Shown piece by piece: positions 22,061-35,455 of a DNA stretch of 64,000 nucleotides (position 1 is the first letter of the stretch; the number at the start of each line of letters is the position of its first letter). Both the position numbers and the translations under genes were made by a program. The notes below the pieces were generated by a model. It was not told where the DNA came from. It was given only the letters and a program-made list of their open reading frames with translations, and did not search any database. The stretch comes from Macrolepiota albuminosa (lineage: Eukaryota; Basidiomycota; Agaricomycetes; Agaricales; Agaricaceae), in contig JAMWFC010000137.1 in assembly GCA_027475525.1 (NCBI GenBank), positions 38,882 through 102,881 on the forward strand, in the 5' to 3' direction.

Positions 22061-23978
22061 ATGTCTAGTGCGTCAGCAGCGTTTGAACCGATCCTTCTGG
22101 GTAAGCGTGTAATTCAAACAATGAGCCCTAAGTTTCTGATCTCTCTCAATCTAGCCTTGATAATTGACTTGATGTATGAGCATTGTCCTTATCTCTTTCA
22201 ATGCTTTTTTGTATTCATGCCTTTTTACTTAGGCTTTTGGGAATTACATTCTCACAAACTGTGTATTACTTCCGGATGTATTCCAGTGATCATTGGATGT
22301 TAAGAGGAACAGTGAGTCTAGACTCTACAGATGTTCTTGATCTATTGCCTCCAACTCATTCGTCTACAGGTTTTCATACTTGTGTGAGTAATAGAGGATG
22401 GTGTTTTATCTATGGATCAGAAATTCAAGTTTTGCAAGCATACTGGAATGTGCACAGATGGCTCTCGTGTCATATGCAATGCATAATGTCTTTGTTATTG
22501 ACAAGATACCTGAAAACACACTCAACATGCTTGATTTTGATTTGTCAGTCCTGATATCATCAATTATTTGTGACATTGACCTTCCTTCTTTCAGGCAAAG
22601 TACAGTATGTACCATATTTCACTTAGATGTTCAGTCTTGTAGTTGTTGATGCAGTTGTCAGATTTTTTACACAATCACAGTGCGTCATTACTTATTTTCT
22701 TCTATCCATAGTCCTTATTAAGATGATAATAAAGATATTTGTGCCATCAGCAGTTCAGAGGTGTGCTGATATTTTCAAGTAACAATTGTTCTGTCTGAAG
22801 CCACCATCAATTTTGTCAGCTTTTTTACATGGAGAATATATCGTCGCAAGTGTCATGGCCTCATTTTACATTGCACCCCATACTCAATCATCTATAGTCA
22901 GTCGTGGATATCTATGGCAAAAACCACTTGTTGTGTTCATAGTATGCACTATTTAATCATACTTCTGTACACTTCAAGCATCAATCATCTTTGTAGATTA
23001 TCACATCTCTTGTGCAATATGGTAAGTATGCATTCAAGCTGTTTCTCATACCTTTACTAATAAACTGTCTAGGTGTTGGACAATGTCAGGATGACTTTGT
23101 ATTATTCCAGGAATTTCTGATTCTGATGTGGCTTATTGTCTTCTAGTGCTTGTCTTATTATTGTATGTGTCATTTTGTCAATTAGCACAACTTGAACTCA
23201 GGTACAACAGGTATAACCATATATATGACATTGTCATATTTATGCCACTCACACGTGTATGAATATAAATGACTCTAGAAGTGTTGCCCAGTTCTGACTT
23301 GGGTTGGAGACAGGCTTTATTACCAGTCTATCTGACTATGTCCATTACCTGTGACTTGTCTATTAGTGCATCTCTTGTCTATCTTCTAAGAAACATGCAC
23401 ACTGGATTTACAAGGTGGGTTGTATTATGATCCTTGCTTTTTCTTCAGAGAAGTTGATTTGCTTTCAGATCACAAAATGCAATAAATCGTCTAGTTGTCT
23501 TTAGGCAAGATAATTAATTTCTGTGTCATGGTTTGCTTATCCATTGATTTAATAGTATGAGCATTGGACTAGTGACAAGCATTATTGCAATTGGTACACT
23601 CCTGAGTGTAAGTAATATTAATGCAAAGTTACTGAATTATTTCAGATACTCACCTATAATAGTATTTTCTTGCTGGAGATCTTGTTTATAGTTGTATGTC
23701 TTCATAGTAAACATTACTCTGATACTAATGAGTGCTACCAAGTTTTTCTCCTGATCAATGCAAGAAGTCTGTGTAGGAAGTTTTTCTTGTTACAATTACT
23801 CACTTTTCATTTTAGTATATTTCAATTCAATGCTGGTAACGTATGTCAATCTTGTATTTCTCTATCATGATTTTTCCATTATGATGACCATGTGTCACAC
23901 AGGCTTAACTCTCGTATCAGAGTCCGAAGGATGTTTGCACAAACTATGATCAGAGAAACAAATTTCCTCGAAGAATGA
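22061..23978 (+). CDS. DUF6534-type integral membrane protein, copy A (multi-exon, probably degenerate)
   Basis: The start ATG at 22061 gives MSSASAAFEPILLG and a GTAAGC donor. Later exons show the family hallmarks: LLGITFSQTVYYFRMYSSD with a VSLDSTDVLDLL helix (22230-22350), an MALVSYAMHNVFV segment (22450-22500), an FFTWRIYRRK segment (about 22840) and a C-terminal RLNSRIRVRRMFAQ stretch ending at TGA 23976-23978. DUF6534 proteins are predicted multi-pass membrane proteins expanded in Agaricomycetes, with no established role. The C-terminus is shorter than in copy B because of a small indel just before the stop. The exact exon chain was not resolved. Confidence 0.6.
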
Positions 23979-24733
23979 GGTATCTTTCTTGGAGGCACTG
24001 CAAGTAATTGTTTCTCTCTGCATAGTCATTCCAATTAATTCTTTATCATTGACTTTAGATTATCATGAAAGATAGTATTTCTCAAATGTAATAACTCTCA
24101 ACAAAGGGCATGGAGTTTTGATATCAAGATATTCAGTTCTCAATGGGTTTTTATCTAATCCAAGTTTAGGATTTATCTTACAAGACCAATTGTTAATTAT
24201 CTAAAGACTAATTCCACCATGTGATGGAGAAAGAAAATAGATGTGCTGAACAATAAGACTCACTGTAAGATGTGAATCAACTGCTTATTGGAATTAGTGG
24301 GGTCTAACTTATGAGATATAATGGTTGCCCAGTGACTGAAATGCCCCCCCAAACTCCCTATCCAATCCTTTTATTTTTGTGTTTTTCCCTCTGTAGTGGT
24401 GGTGATGGATTATGTGTCCCTGACACACCCCACAATCCCTCTCTAATACTCACATATGAGGAGGTCCCATGACATCCCTTGAAAGCATGTACATGGTTGG
24501 TTGAGGAAGTCAACACTCATTATATAGAAGTCAGTTCTCCCTCTAGCTCAATTGATGAATGGCTACAGAGACACTTTTAAACTTGAGCTTCTCTATAATA
24601 CACAATCTATATCATACAACTGCTACGGCTACAATACAAGTATCTTCTCAACAGACATTGGTCAAGGAGGGCTAGGTATATCTGTATAAATAAGTTTTGG
24701 AGAACGTGCAAAGTCTGTGTCATATGTGGTCAT

Positions 24734-25990
24734 TCAAAGTCTGATTTGCGTTGTTCCGCAGAATTTTGAGCATTCTCATGACTTGGAATAGAATCCTCGA
24801 GGGCCGGAGGATCACGTGTTACTACGACGTCTTTGGTGATCACCATCGGCGTTTGAGAAAATCTTCTAAAAGAGGCCGAATCATGGGTGCTATCGGACCC
24901 TCGTTCACTGTGTACAATGATGAGGTTGAATGTTATCGCCTATCTTCAAATTAGGCTGCATTCCGTCGACGAAGGCGGGGACTTACAATAATTTGAATCA
25001 GCTTCATATGGAATTATGTAAGATTTCGATATTGGACAAGGGGAAAAACTTACTATACGTTGTACACCAAATTGACTGTTGTGGTGAGTCAAGTAGACAA
25101 TGAGGAGCGCTATGAGAGATATTGTGTAAATCAGTCCAGCTTCGATAGTGACGCGAATGGCTCTTGAGAGCCGGTCCTGTTGTGGGAGTATGAAAGAGCG
25201 ATAACGTGAAGATCCTCTTCTAACATTCCATATTCGAGAAACAATCAAAGTGGATGTGATACAATTTGTGCTCATCGCCATAGCGTAGAAGGTGATGATG
25301 AGAGGAGTCAAGTTTTTTTCTCTGTTACTGAGGGTTGTAGCTCCTGATCCAATGACGGTCGCTGCAATGCCGACTGCTACGCAAGATAAATCAAATATTT
25401 GTGGGAAGACGAACTCGGAGACGCACCTAAACCCACTAAAGACGTCAGTACAGAGAACACAATCACTCGAAATTTTTTGTTCCATGCCATAAAACAGCGG
25501 TATATCTTGGAGGACATGAATTCAGAATGCGAAGAAGCACCCATCAGAACGCACTAATACTGAGTCACCGAGCCAAGTCTGCACCACATATAAACAAAAA
25601 GATGCGTCACTCCACCATTGGAAGTTTCCTTCGAAATCGAGAGAGGCCTTTGGATCTTCCTGGTAAAAAAGTGCTACGCGAAAGTGCAATTCTATTATTG
25701 CATCTGCAGCAGAGATGGAAAACATGGAAAGGGCAACGGACACCATCCACCAGGGAATATCTTTGATCGGTCGCAGTCTTCCAGCGAACAGGGTGAGCGT
25801 CGAGATACAGTAACAGAATGAGATTATATTGATGCCTAAAGTTGTGTCAGCACAGGTACAGAGGACAAAGTTTCCATCATACCAAACGCCGTCGTCTGGA
25901 GGAAGTACGTAATGATAAACGATAGTTTGTCAGAGAACATCAGGAAGAACTAGGTGGTCAAAAGCACTCCACTACGCTATGGCTTATGTG
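24734..25990 (-). CDS. fungal 7-TM membrane protein, copy A
   Basis: Minus-strand exons contain hydrophobic helices typical of a basidiomycete family of putative 7-TM proteins. Around 25750-25540: PWWMVSVALSMFSIS, then an amphipathic loop and QTWLGDSVL. Near 25490: YRCFMAWNKKFRVIV. Around 25400-25070: helices ending ITFYAMAMSTNCITST, RIWNVRRGS, GLIYTISLIALLIVYL. A hydrophilic tail (VITKDVVVTRDPPALEDS...) ends at TGA, complement 24734-24736. Introns are visible near 25500-25545 and after FGVQRI near 25055. The precise start is unresolved; an ATG lies near 25950. Function unknown; possibly receptor-like. This copy looks intact, unlike copy B. Confidence 0.6.
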
Positions 25991-26048
25991 AAATTCTATT
26001 CTGTCCATGTCTCGCCTGTGATCGGACAGCCCCATTACCGGTCATCAT

Positions 26049-26058
26049 ACTTTTATAC
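26049..26058 (-). promoter_or_regulatory. TATA box of the 7-TM gene, copy A
   Basis: Minus strand GTATAAAAGT, conserved as TATAAAAGTA at 40671-40680 upstream of copy B. Confidence 0.5.
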
Positions 26059-26518
26059 TCTAAACTCGAGATGGCGAGGTAGTAGCACTCGGTAGCGTTG
26101 TGACGTGCAAAAAAGGAGGTCGATAAAAGATGAAGGAAATCAATCGCAATCTGTAGAGAACTCTTGCAGAACATCCAACTGAGTTGTGTCGAATACATGT
26201 GTCTATTATATACATTGACAAACAAACGCGTCACTGTAGACTTACTGCAGTGTCTTTTTTCAATATGATACATGTACACGGTCAATAGAATTGTGAATGA
26301 CATTGGTATTTCTTAATTTACTAAATTTCAGTCTTATGCTTGTCGGTAAAGGTCTCGACGCGTGTAAGTGACAATCTCAATCTTATCTCCCATGATCAGA
26401 AGCAGGATCGGAACAATCCGATCCCATTTTTCTTTTTGTCGCAACGATTACAGGTCAACGTAGGCTAATCTAGGGGATCTGTGAAGACAAGGGTCAAGTA
26501 TGACGCGCACTGACACAT

Positions 26519-27241
26519 TTGGTCTTCAAATACAGACATGGTCTGCATTTACTTCCTGGACTTGAAGTATATTTTTCTCCAGATATTCATGTTTTCTGGC
26601 TAAATTTGTGTGACCGACGCGTTATAAATGTCAGATACTTTATTGTCAAGATATACATCGAGCGGAAACCATTTCCTCGCCGAATGTCAAAAATTGCAAG
26701 ACATAATCTTCAACTTGTCATGGGCACCATGGAGCATGATACTTTTTGTAACCTTATCCTGTCCGTTTGGGCTAGAAACTGGATGGACTTTCTTGACCGA
26801 AATCTCTCCCAATCCCAAGAATCCGCGATGTTTCCGAGGGCAGCGTGACTTCATCGAGATTCATTTAGGTCTTCTTCGTCTCCTCTTTGTTGAAACGGCG
26901 AAGGGAGCGATGGACTTGGTTTGTGACCATGTGAACTCAGCTAGGAGCAACCCACTGAACGACAAAGCGGTTGTAGCGTTTTTGGACGATATTGGAGAAT
27001 GGACGCAGGAAGTTCAACGAAATGCGTGTCCGCGAACAACATCGGGATTCCATCCCTTCCGAGAGACATTCATGAACCACCTATGTGTTGCACAAACTGC
27101 TGCCCGTACTGTATAAATGCACGCATACGAACTACACTGAACAGGAGACAGTTTCTAAACATACCGACTCCCCTGGAAACCCTCAAAAAGCAGTCTATAG
27201 TCCTGTTTTGTTACGATGCTTTGTGCAACAAGCGATTCTGA
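26519..27241 (+). CDS. hypothetical protein, possible partial gene
   Basis: Overlapping open frames at 26519-26848 and 26628-27116 have coding-like composition. The 26628 frame reads into an acidic helical C-terminal stretch (LVCDHVNSARSNPLNDK, FLDDIGEWTQEVQ). A tryptophan/phenylalanine-rich segment precedes it. I do not recognise a family and cannot fix exon borders. It could be a gene remnant between the duplicated pair and the HEATR5 gene. Confidence 0.3.
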
Positions 27242-27846
27242 ATGTATAGTTCAAGAACCTCCCAAAATCTGGTGCTTCGGGTAAGAGTGTCTGGTATTTT
27301 TGGAGTGAATCACCGTAATATATGCAGGAGACATCAAACTATTAAATGACATCGCTTCCACTACATGTACTATATATTCCAGCACGAGATTCTTTGGTCA
27401 TTTGTAGAGCATGTGCACTCTCAGAACACCTTGTGGAACAACATATGATCCTACACTGAGTCGAATTTCAAGAGCTAACTTGTCTACCCGTTCGCACATC
27501 CTATTCTTTATTTGATTATGTTCACAACATTCCTACAATCATAATACAGGCGCCTGATGACTTCGATAATGCGATATGAGCAATCTCATCGTGGCCTACC
27601 TCTTGGCCCATATCTTTGTAGAGATGGGTTTCTGGACATCTAGAGACGAGGAGCCGCGTTGATGCGACATCCTGATACCCGTTCTCATGGTGTTGTGATG
27701 ATACATTTTTGATTACATGTCACGTGACCAATCATTTCTTTACTGGTATAACCCACTCCTTAGTGTGCACATTCGCTTCAAGGACGTGATTCAACGTTCG
27801 TGGAATCTTTGAAGCTCGAGCTCGTGGAGAGTGACCCACAGAAGTG
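27242..27846. other. intergenic, upstream of the HEATR5-type gene
   Basis: No recognised gene or repeat. It presumably contains the promoter of the gene at 27847; no clear TATA box. Confidence 0.4.
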
Positions 27847-30800
27847 ATGAGTGAGCCGGTATTGATCGAGGACATTGTGGAGGTATGCCAGCCCTTTCTG
27901 TCGATCTGGCGATTGTTGAGCGTGTCATAGTCCGAAATTTCAGGAGATAACGGAGAACTCTACGTTTTTCAATGGCTTTCTTCTCTTGAAAAGAAGTTGG
28001 CTGCCGCTATACCTGTGAGTAGTTGACGGGACGAGACTACGTTCAGGCACTCATATAGCGGATCAGCAACATTTGAAAACGGTGCAAGCGAAACTAGAGA
28101 GCACCTTGGTGAAGATCGTCACGGCACCGGAGCCGTATCCAGCGCCGGGTCGTGCATTGAGGAACATCGCCGGTCGATGTCTGGTCACTTTATACACTCG
28201 CGGAGAAACGAGGACGTTGTTCGATACCCTGCAGGCATTCATGAAAGTAGTCGGGGATTTTAAGGCAGCAGACAAGGAAACAATCAAGATGTATGTTTCA
28301 AGCCTTCAGCGATCCGAATTTCGTTGAACTCTCGCAGCGCAGCTTTTTCATCCATCGGTGAGATAATGGCTGCCTTTGGCTCACAGGTGAGCTTTCGACG
28401 ACTTGGCAGAGATTTTGTGGCAAACAGAAAAGAATAGTACATGTCATTCATGGCAGAGATCCACTCAATTGTGCAGAGGACTGTCAAGAATTCTCAGGTA
28501 TGTTCTCTAGCGGACGTTCTTTAATGTTGCAAATTACTTGATCTTCTCCAAGTCATCGATCCTTCGATTTCATGCATTAGTTGCTTTACGAAAGTCTCTA
28601 GCGACTGCGAAGCGGGCTGTGACGGAATCAGCTCTGAAAGATATCTTGAAACAGATGAGGAACTGTATCACCGACAAATCTCTTCCTGTTCAACGTGAAG
28701 CCGCATCTGTGAGTAAAAGGTTGCTACCTTGACTACTACTACTAAGTCAAATGCAGGTTATAATTACCATTTACTCTGGTGTAGATGCCAGTCACCCGTC
28801 CGCAAGCGATGTTGAAAACATCTTGAACCTCTGCATCAAGAGTTTGGAGAATGCTGATCAGGTGACACGACATTCGCTAGCTCAGCTCGTTGGTCATATG
28901 CTCGCGTCTACTCAGGTTGAACGTGCAGTACCTGTTCCGGAATCACCTCAGAAGGCTAAAAAAGACGAAGACGACAATGATGCTGGGCTATCCAGTGCCG
29001 TCAGCACTACCGCAGAAATCAAAAAACCTACCTTAACTCCCACGGAAATGCTTAATCAACTCTCAAACCATTTTAACAAGCCCAATGTTTCGCGCAAGAC
29101 CAGGACTGGCATCTTCGACTTCTATGCCACGCTGTTCACACGCTTAGGCTCTAATTTCGTGGAACAGAATTTCGCTCTTATCCTATCGCATCTTATGACA
29201 GAGATCGTGAGCAGCCCTAGGAACGCCACAACCCGTTACGAAACGTTGTATGTACGATCATTGGTAGGAATTCTGCTGAGAGACCTCATCGGCGTTCGCA
29301 TGTTGAGCGAGCAGGGCCAGATCAATGCTATTCAGGAGCTTGCCAATGCGTATCTGAAGCGCTGGCCCGCTATGATGCCCGGGCAGACTGCACCTAGCTC
29401 GAAGGTCCTCGTCATTGTCCTTCGAGAGGTTGCAGGATTGGTACAGCAGCTAGGCAACGCTCCACCTCCCGTTCATGTAAGAAAATACCCTTCTGTTCCC
29501 GGAGGATTCGAACTTACGACTAATCAATCAGGATGCCCTTGCCGATCCCTTGGTCACTCTGCTTTCACATCCAAGCCACACGACACGTATCAATGCAGCA
29601 TGGACTCTCCGTTGTTTTTGCTATTCTACCCCGCTTCGTCTTCCTAAAACTATCCTCACTGTCACTGAGCTGCTCCAGCGTGACATTACGTCTATTGTCT
29701 CGCCTGCAGCGCCATCTGATATCAATTTACGCGCCCTCGGCCATGCATATGGTCTCGCTGCTCTCGTATCCATCATCCCTGAAAGACCTCTTTACGTTTC
29801 GTACGATGTCAGCGCCAAAGTCCTTGACATGGCTATCTCATTGCTGAAACGGGCTGGCGAGCACGATCTCAAGGTCGCCGGAGTCGAAGTCGAAGTTGCA
29901 TGGACTTCCATCGCATCTTTGATGGCACTCGGTCCGAATTTCGTCCGGCCCCATCTGCCACAGCTCTTGGTACTCTGGCGAAACGCGCTACCCAAACCGA
30001 CAAGCAAGGATGCCAATACCACAAGATCGGTAGGGGAGTGGATGTTCCTTCTTCACGTCCGAGAGAGTGCATTGAGTGCCATCCTGTGTTTCCTGCAACA
30101 CAACTCATCGACTCTGGTCACACTCGATGTGGGGCGGAGAATTGCTTCCCTGTTGAGCAACGTACTTTCCTTTGCAAACAACTTCATAAGCCAGCGTGTC
30201 GAGGATTCGCTCGAGGCCCAGCAGTTGCTCGAAGCCACGAAGGGCCTTAATCTCCGGTCCAGTGAGGCTCTCCTTCGTCGGCGCGTGTATCAGTGTTTTA
30301 CAGCTCTTGGGTTTTCAAGCCTTGCAGAGTCAACTCAGGTCACCCTACTCCAATCGGCCGTCTCTCTGTTTGCTAGCCCCGACGGATATGCTGGATCGTC
30401 AGTTCAAGCCGCCATCGCATCCTCATCAGGTACATTCACATCAGTATGGCAAACTGTCGATGGATATGCTTATGGTGTGACATCGAGAGAAATCTTCGAT
30501 GTTCGATACGGTGCTGTTGGAGATGATCCTACCCAGAGTGGGCAGGACTATCTCAATCGTGACGCTGTCGAAGTGGCGATTGATGTTCTGGCAAGTTAAC
30601 TCCTATTTCTGCATTGAAGGACTACTGATACCTTATTCCAGCTCCGGAAACCTATTCTTGGAGCTTGTGAACACGATCCACTCTCTCTTTGTCAAGCCAA
30701 CTCGGATTATAAACTACTGGAGCCACCGCCACCTGCAACTTCCGTAGTAGACACTGCAATTGAGCTTTTTGCTCAGCTACTCCCTCTTCAAGATCTCACA

Positions 30801-33800
30801 TCTACGACCCGTATCATCACCCAGCTTCTCGAGTCAGTCAGATCCCCCAAACTCGAGAAAAACTCGGGTAGGAAAGCAGCTGTGAATATTAATGCCACGA
30901 TTGGACTCTTACTCGCTCTTCGATATGCCACCGCATCCCACTTTCGACAAGCACGTGAGACCCTTGGAAGTACCCAGATCACATCACTTCTTTCTCCGTT
31001 CCTCCATGAAGTCTTGGTCGATGGTGATATTGCTCTTCGCACAGCTAGTAGCGAGTCGATCGGTCGCTTGGCTAGTCTCTCTGGAACCAACTTTCTTACA
31101 GGTCAAATTAAAGACCTAGTTGATCGGGTCGTAAGTAATCGTGATCCTTACGGTCGTGCTGGTTGTGCCTTGGCTTTCGGCGCAATCTACAGTCATGTGG
31201 GTGGCCTAGCAGCCGGACCTTTGCTCAAGACGACCGTTAACGTCTTGATGTCGCTCAGCAACGATCCGCACCCAGTGGTACACTTTTGGGCCTTGAGTGC
31301 ACTTGCACAAGTCATTAATGCTGCAAGTTTAGCATATGCTCCATTCGTGTCGAGCACGTTAGGTATGCTTTTGAAGATATATCTTATGGAGTCCCATGAG
31401 CGAGAAGGTGGCACCCTTCCGAATGCAAATCTCAGTGGTGATCATCCCGCATACCCCGTTGTTTGCCAAATAATCGACGCAGTCATTTCCGTACTTGGAC
31501 CTGACATGCAAGAATCTGCCCGAACGCGAACTCTAATTCTAAATTTAGTTTGCGAGTTTGCCGTCGAGGACGATGAAGGCATTTGCGTCGAAGCTATCAA
31601 GTGCATCCAACACTTCCTCATGTTCGCTCCTGAATACATCAACATCCCAGACTTGGTTACACAATTCAGGTCTCACCTCTCATCTACACGCCGGCCTCTT
31701 AAAATTGCTTCAATAAACGCATTATACCAGCTTGTTCAGAAGGATGCCTTAGTCATGTCAAAATTGGGAGGAGACCAGCTCGTCGAAGATTTGTTTGGGA
31801 TGCTCGATGATGATTCTTCTGTTCAAGGCGTTCGGAATGTCATCTCGAGTTGGCTTGAGCAGACAGTTGTACACAATCCATCTGCATGGATCGATCTATG
31901 TCAGCGAATTATGTCTCGGACAACCGCTTCACAACAAGTTGCCGATGCTGCCAGTCGACAGGGTCCTAGAGATGACGAAGGAGACTCTTTGAACTTGGGG
32001 ATGGTACACGAAGGAGCAAGCGGATCACATCCAACGTCTCGTTGGAGAACACAATTGTTTGCGCTTCAATGTCTTCATCATATTTGCACGATTGTGGCAA
32101 GAAGCGGGAGACGGGAACAGCTTGACGCTGCTTACGCTCGGACTCTTGGTCTACCCACAAAGGGTCTTCTCGTGTCCCGAGTACCGGATCTTATTAAGAT
32201 GGCATTCACTGCGTCGGCAGCTTACGTGACTGAAATTCGGTTGGAAGGGCTCGTTGTCCTCCGAGACGTTATTGAAGTAATGTTCTTGTTTTGAGCGCTT
32301 GAGTTTCAGTTGCTAATCACTGTTCAGGTTTTCGCCAAAGTCCCAGACCCCGCGTATCCTGACGCCCTGCTCCTGGAGCAGCATCAAGCACCCATTACAG
32401 CCGCTCTCACACCGGCTTTCTCTTCCGACTCCACGCCTGAGATTTTGGCTTCGGCAATCCACGCTTGTGCTGTGTTTGTTGGATGTGGTGTCGTGACGGA
32501 CGTTGGGAGGATGGGTCGTATACTTAAACTACTGACTACTGCGCTTGAGCAATCTAAAGGTTCGTTTTCATCTTTGTGTTTATATTAAGTTCTTTAGACG
32601 TGCCAGCAGATTCGGGAATGTTATCTATTGGGGAGACGGGAGAGTTGAGTCCTAATGCGTCAGCCATGTTGAGGATCTCGACTCTGTCAGCGTGGGCTCA
32701 ACTCCAGGTGGCAACTCCCCAACAAAAGTATCTGGAGAATGTTGTGAAGCCACACCGGGGAACTCTTTCTTCACTATGGATAGCTGCCCTCCGCGACTAT
32801 GCAAGTATTAGGATTGATTCTGAATTCTTGAACGATACATCTACGGTGGCTCTAGATTCGTCATACTCTAGTCTTGGGAAAGAAGTTCTTTTACCGGTAT
32901 GTCCAGTATGCAATGGTCAAGCGGTTTTCTGATTCTGCCCAAGTATTACACCAAGTCATGGTCCGTCATTCTGCAGGCTGTCGCAACGTCTATGGATAAC
33001 AAAGATCCATTTATACTGGCGGCTATGGATGGTCAAGAGTCTACCTCTGATTCTCAACCAGCGAAATTTGAGAAACGCGAAGAACCTACAGCTTTCTTCT
33101 ACATAATTTTCGGCCTCGTGTACGAAGCACTTGTCACTTCTTCTGTAGATTCAACCTCTACCTCGTCAGCTCGTCAATCACTTGTCTTGTCGTCTCTGCA
33201 AGCACTCAGGTGCCTAGTACGGCCTGAATACTCTGGTAATGCTCTCAAGGAGCCGACAATCTTTGATGAGTTCGTCAGTTTATGTTACCGGATAGCGATG
33301 ACGGAACCTGCAAAGGTTCAAGTGTATCTTTTAGAGGTGCTCTCTTCATTCGCATCTTCTCAAAGGCACCGATCTAGGTATGTGAGCTTGTTATTAATGA
33401 CTAATTTTTTGTCATTGATCAACCTCAGTTCGGGAGACGAACTTTCGCTTACTTCACCAAAGGCTCATTGTCTCAGGATCTGTTCGTATATTCTTCAACA
33501 CTCTACATCCGCTTCGCGCGGTCAGGCCATACGTTAGTGTTTGTGATAGTCTGTTAACAACTTTCTGACCTTCGACACAGAAGGCGAACCATCCGACCGA
33601 ATCAAGCTAATTACAACGGCCTTTTCGGCTATTTATGCAGTGGCCTCTTCAATAGATACTTCACGAAGGGAGGAGGTACGAGCAGTGGCAGTACTTCTGT
33701 ACAGCGGTGCGTCAATCTTTCTTCCCCCTTGTTTCCGCAGCTGCAACAAATTGCCTCTAGACCTCTTGAAGGACGAATCTTCTGAGATCGACCTTGTTGG

Positions 33801-34826
33801 CTCAACTCTTCCGGCTCTGAAGACAATATTGGTTGATCTACCGCCAGTCCAGCACTGGTAGTCAGGAATCTTATGAGCGCTTAGTTCATGGGCTGCTTTC
33901 ATCTTGTCTCTTGAATATTGACGCAATGAGGTTCGTGTCCGCTTTTGGAACGTTGATGATCTTGTTGATGTACTTTTTTCTAAAAAAAAAGTGGGCGTCA
34001 TGGGCTGATATCCGACAAGAAGATCAAGAACAACATGTTGGCCACGGTCCTTGTCCTTACTGTCATACCCTCATCGATCAAAGTGTCTCAAGCAGTCATT
34101 GAGCATTGTTGTTTCTTGATTTCACAGAAACTTTTGGACTCGGGCGAGGTAATCCACTTGTCGTCCCAATAATGATTTGGCTAACTTGTTTCTTGATTTC
34201 ACAGAAACTTTTGGACTCGGGCGAGGTAATCCACTTGTCGTCCCAATAATGATTTGGCTAACTTGCATTTAAGCTATCGCTCACTGCAGCCCACTGCGCT
34301 AAAACACTTGTCGTGGCCTCAAGTGCTGGAAGTCCTATGCTCCATCATTGTGTGCGGCTCCTGGTTCCTGGATTAGTTGAATATGTGGCGAAGATGTCCC
34401 CACTGGTCCACGATGGTACAGTCACGGAAGCTCAAATAACAGCTATCGGTGAAGTATGGAAGGCTTTTTCTGCTTTCTTCTTGTCTACACCCGAAGTTCA
34501 TCGTGAGTATAGTAAATTCTGTATGTTGTGATGATATCTAATCCATTTCTTCAGGTGTCCGCGTACTTGGCGTTTTACTACCTACGATCGCACTGCTGCT
34601 ATCTACTTCTCAGGTTCCTGCGACACCTTTGGTGTCGACGCAGATGGTATCTCAGTTACTGCAATACGCAACTTCGTCACCTGCGGCCTTTAAGGATGCT
34701 GCAGCCAAATTAGACACCAACACCCGTGAATTGCTGGAACAGTCTCTTCGTCGGGCTGTCGGGGGCGGTACATCCACACCAGGATCAAGCGCTACAAAAC
34801 CGCAAATTTCATTGCGTTCTTTTTAG
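27847..34826 (+). CDS. LAA1: HEATR5/Laa1-type HEAT-repeat protein
   Basis: About 2,000 residues of helical HEAT repeats in more than ten exons. Conserved blocks: FQWLSSLEKKLAAA (27950-28010); GRALRNIAGRCLVTLYTRGE with LFDTLQAFMKVV (28150-28260); FGSQ and VALRKSLATAK (28380-28610); the long exon 28756-29476; the exon starting DALADPLVTLLSHPSH (29532-30590); LRKPILGACEHDPLSL (30642); GRAGCALAFGAIYSHVGG (31155-31205); KSWSVILQAVA (32955); SLTAAHCAKTLVVAS (34278-34325); end QISLRSF and stop 34824-34826. HEATR5/Laa1 binds the AP-1 clathrin adaptor at the trans-Golgi/endosome. It is a single housekeeping gene with no related neighbours. The ATG at 27847 is the likeliest start, but the first splice leaves a phase mismatch, so the first exon is uncertain. 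A 77-bp duplication at 34109-34265 doubles an exon end and intron. Confidence 0.88.
34109..34265. repeat. 77-bp tandem duplication inside the HEATR5-type gene (probable assembly join)
   Basis: Period 77; identity covers 80 bp because of a chance 3-bp extension. It duplicates the last codons of an exon (SQKLLDSGE) and most of the following intron. With one unit removed, the intron is 48 nt (GTAATC...TTTAAG) and the exons join in frame. Confidence 0.9.
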
Positions 34827-35455
34827 AGGTCATGGTCGGTTCTGGACGTATTTCTCATCTTGTGTATCCTCTTCATCAGAATGGACATGTACGGTAGCAA
34901 TTCAAAGTTTTCCTTGCACATGTATGCATCTGTCTATGTTTTTTCCTTCCAGCCATCCTTCAGACAATCAAGACTGCAGGAAAATGCCCGATCATGGCAC
35001 GGTTTGTGTTCAATGAGGTCGCACTTTAAAGTCATCGTGCAGGAATATAGATTTGATAATTAGACTCTAATCTGTCTATTCTAATGAAATTTGAAAGAAA
35101 AAACTGACTAGGTTTAACTCGCCTCCAACATCATCTACTGCAATGACAAGCTTTTACGGATGAGCAATCGAGTTGGAAGAATGGAACTTGGTTTTGATTT
35201 GATCAGTTCTTCATTGATGTTTGATCGAAGTTGCCACGCGGCACGATATGACGAAGTGTGTACGGCCATCACCTGCAATTCAAATTTGTTTGCGATGCAC
35301 GTCGGAACGACCTCGCGTATAATAGCTTCTCAGCTCTCCTGTGACCTGATAAACTCGTCTTTGGCATAATCTAGTCCCCAGGTCTACTCTTTGTTGCATA
35401 GATTGTTGCTCTGAACGTTTCGTTGGCAGCCTGGACGAACTGGACGTTTAACCTC
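34827..35455. other. intergenic, no recognised gene
   Basis: 3' region of the HEATR5-type gene and 5' region of the monooxygenase gene, both on the plus strand. Only short random-looking frames. Confidence 0.5.

Larger units (their letters stand above)
21880..26150. repeat. inverted segmental duplication, copy A
   Basis: The DUF6534 gene (+) and the 7-TM gene (-) with their promoters recur as a reverse complement at about 40585-56020. Homology includes upstream TATA regions, the intergenic DNA between the two genes (about 24000-24733) and 5' flanks to about 26135/40590. Copy A lacks the MITE, Helitron array and solo LTR found in copy B, so it records the pre-insertion state. Confidence 0.85.
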
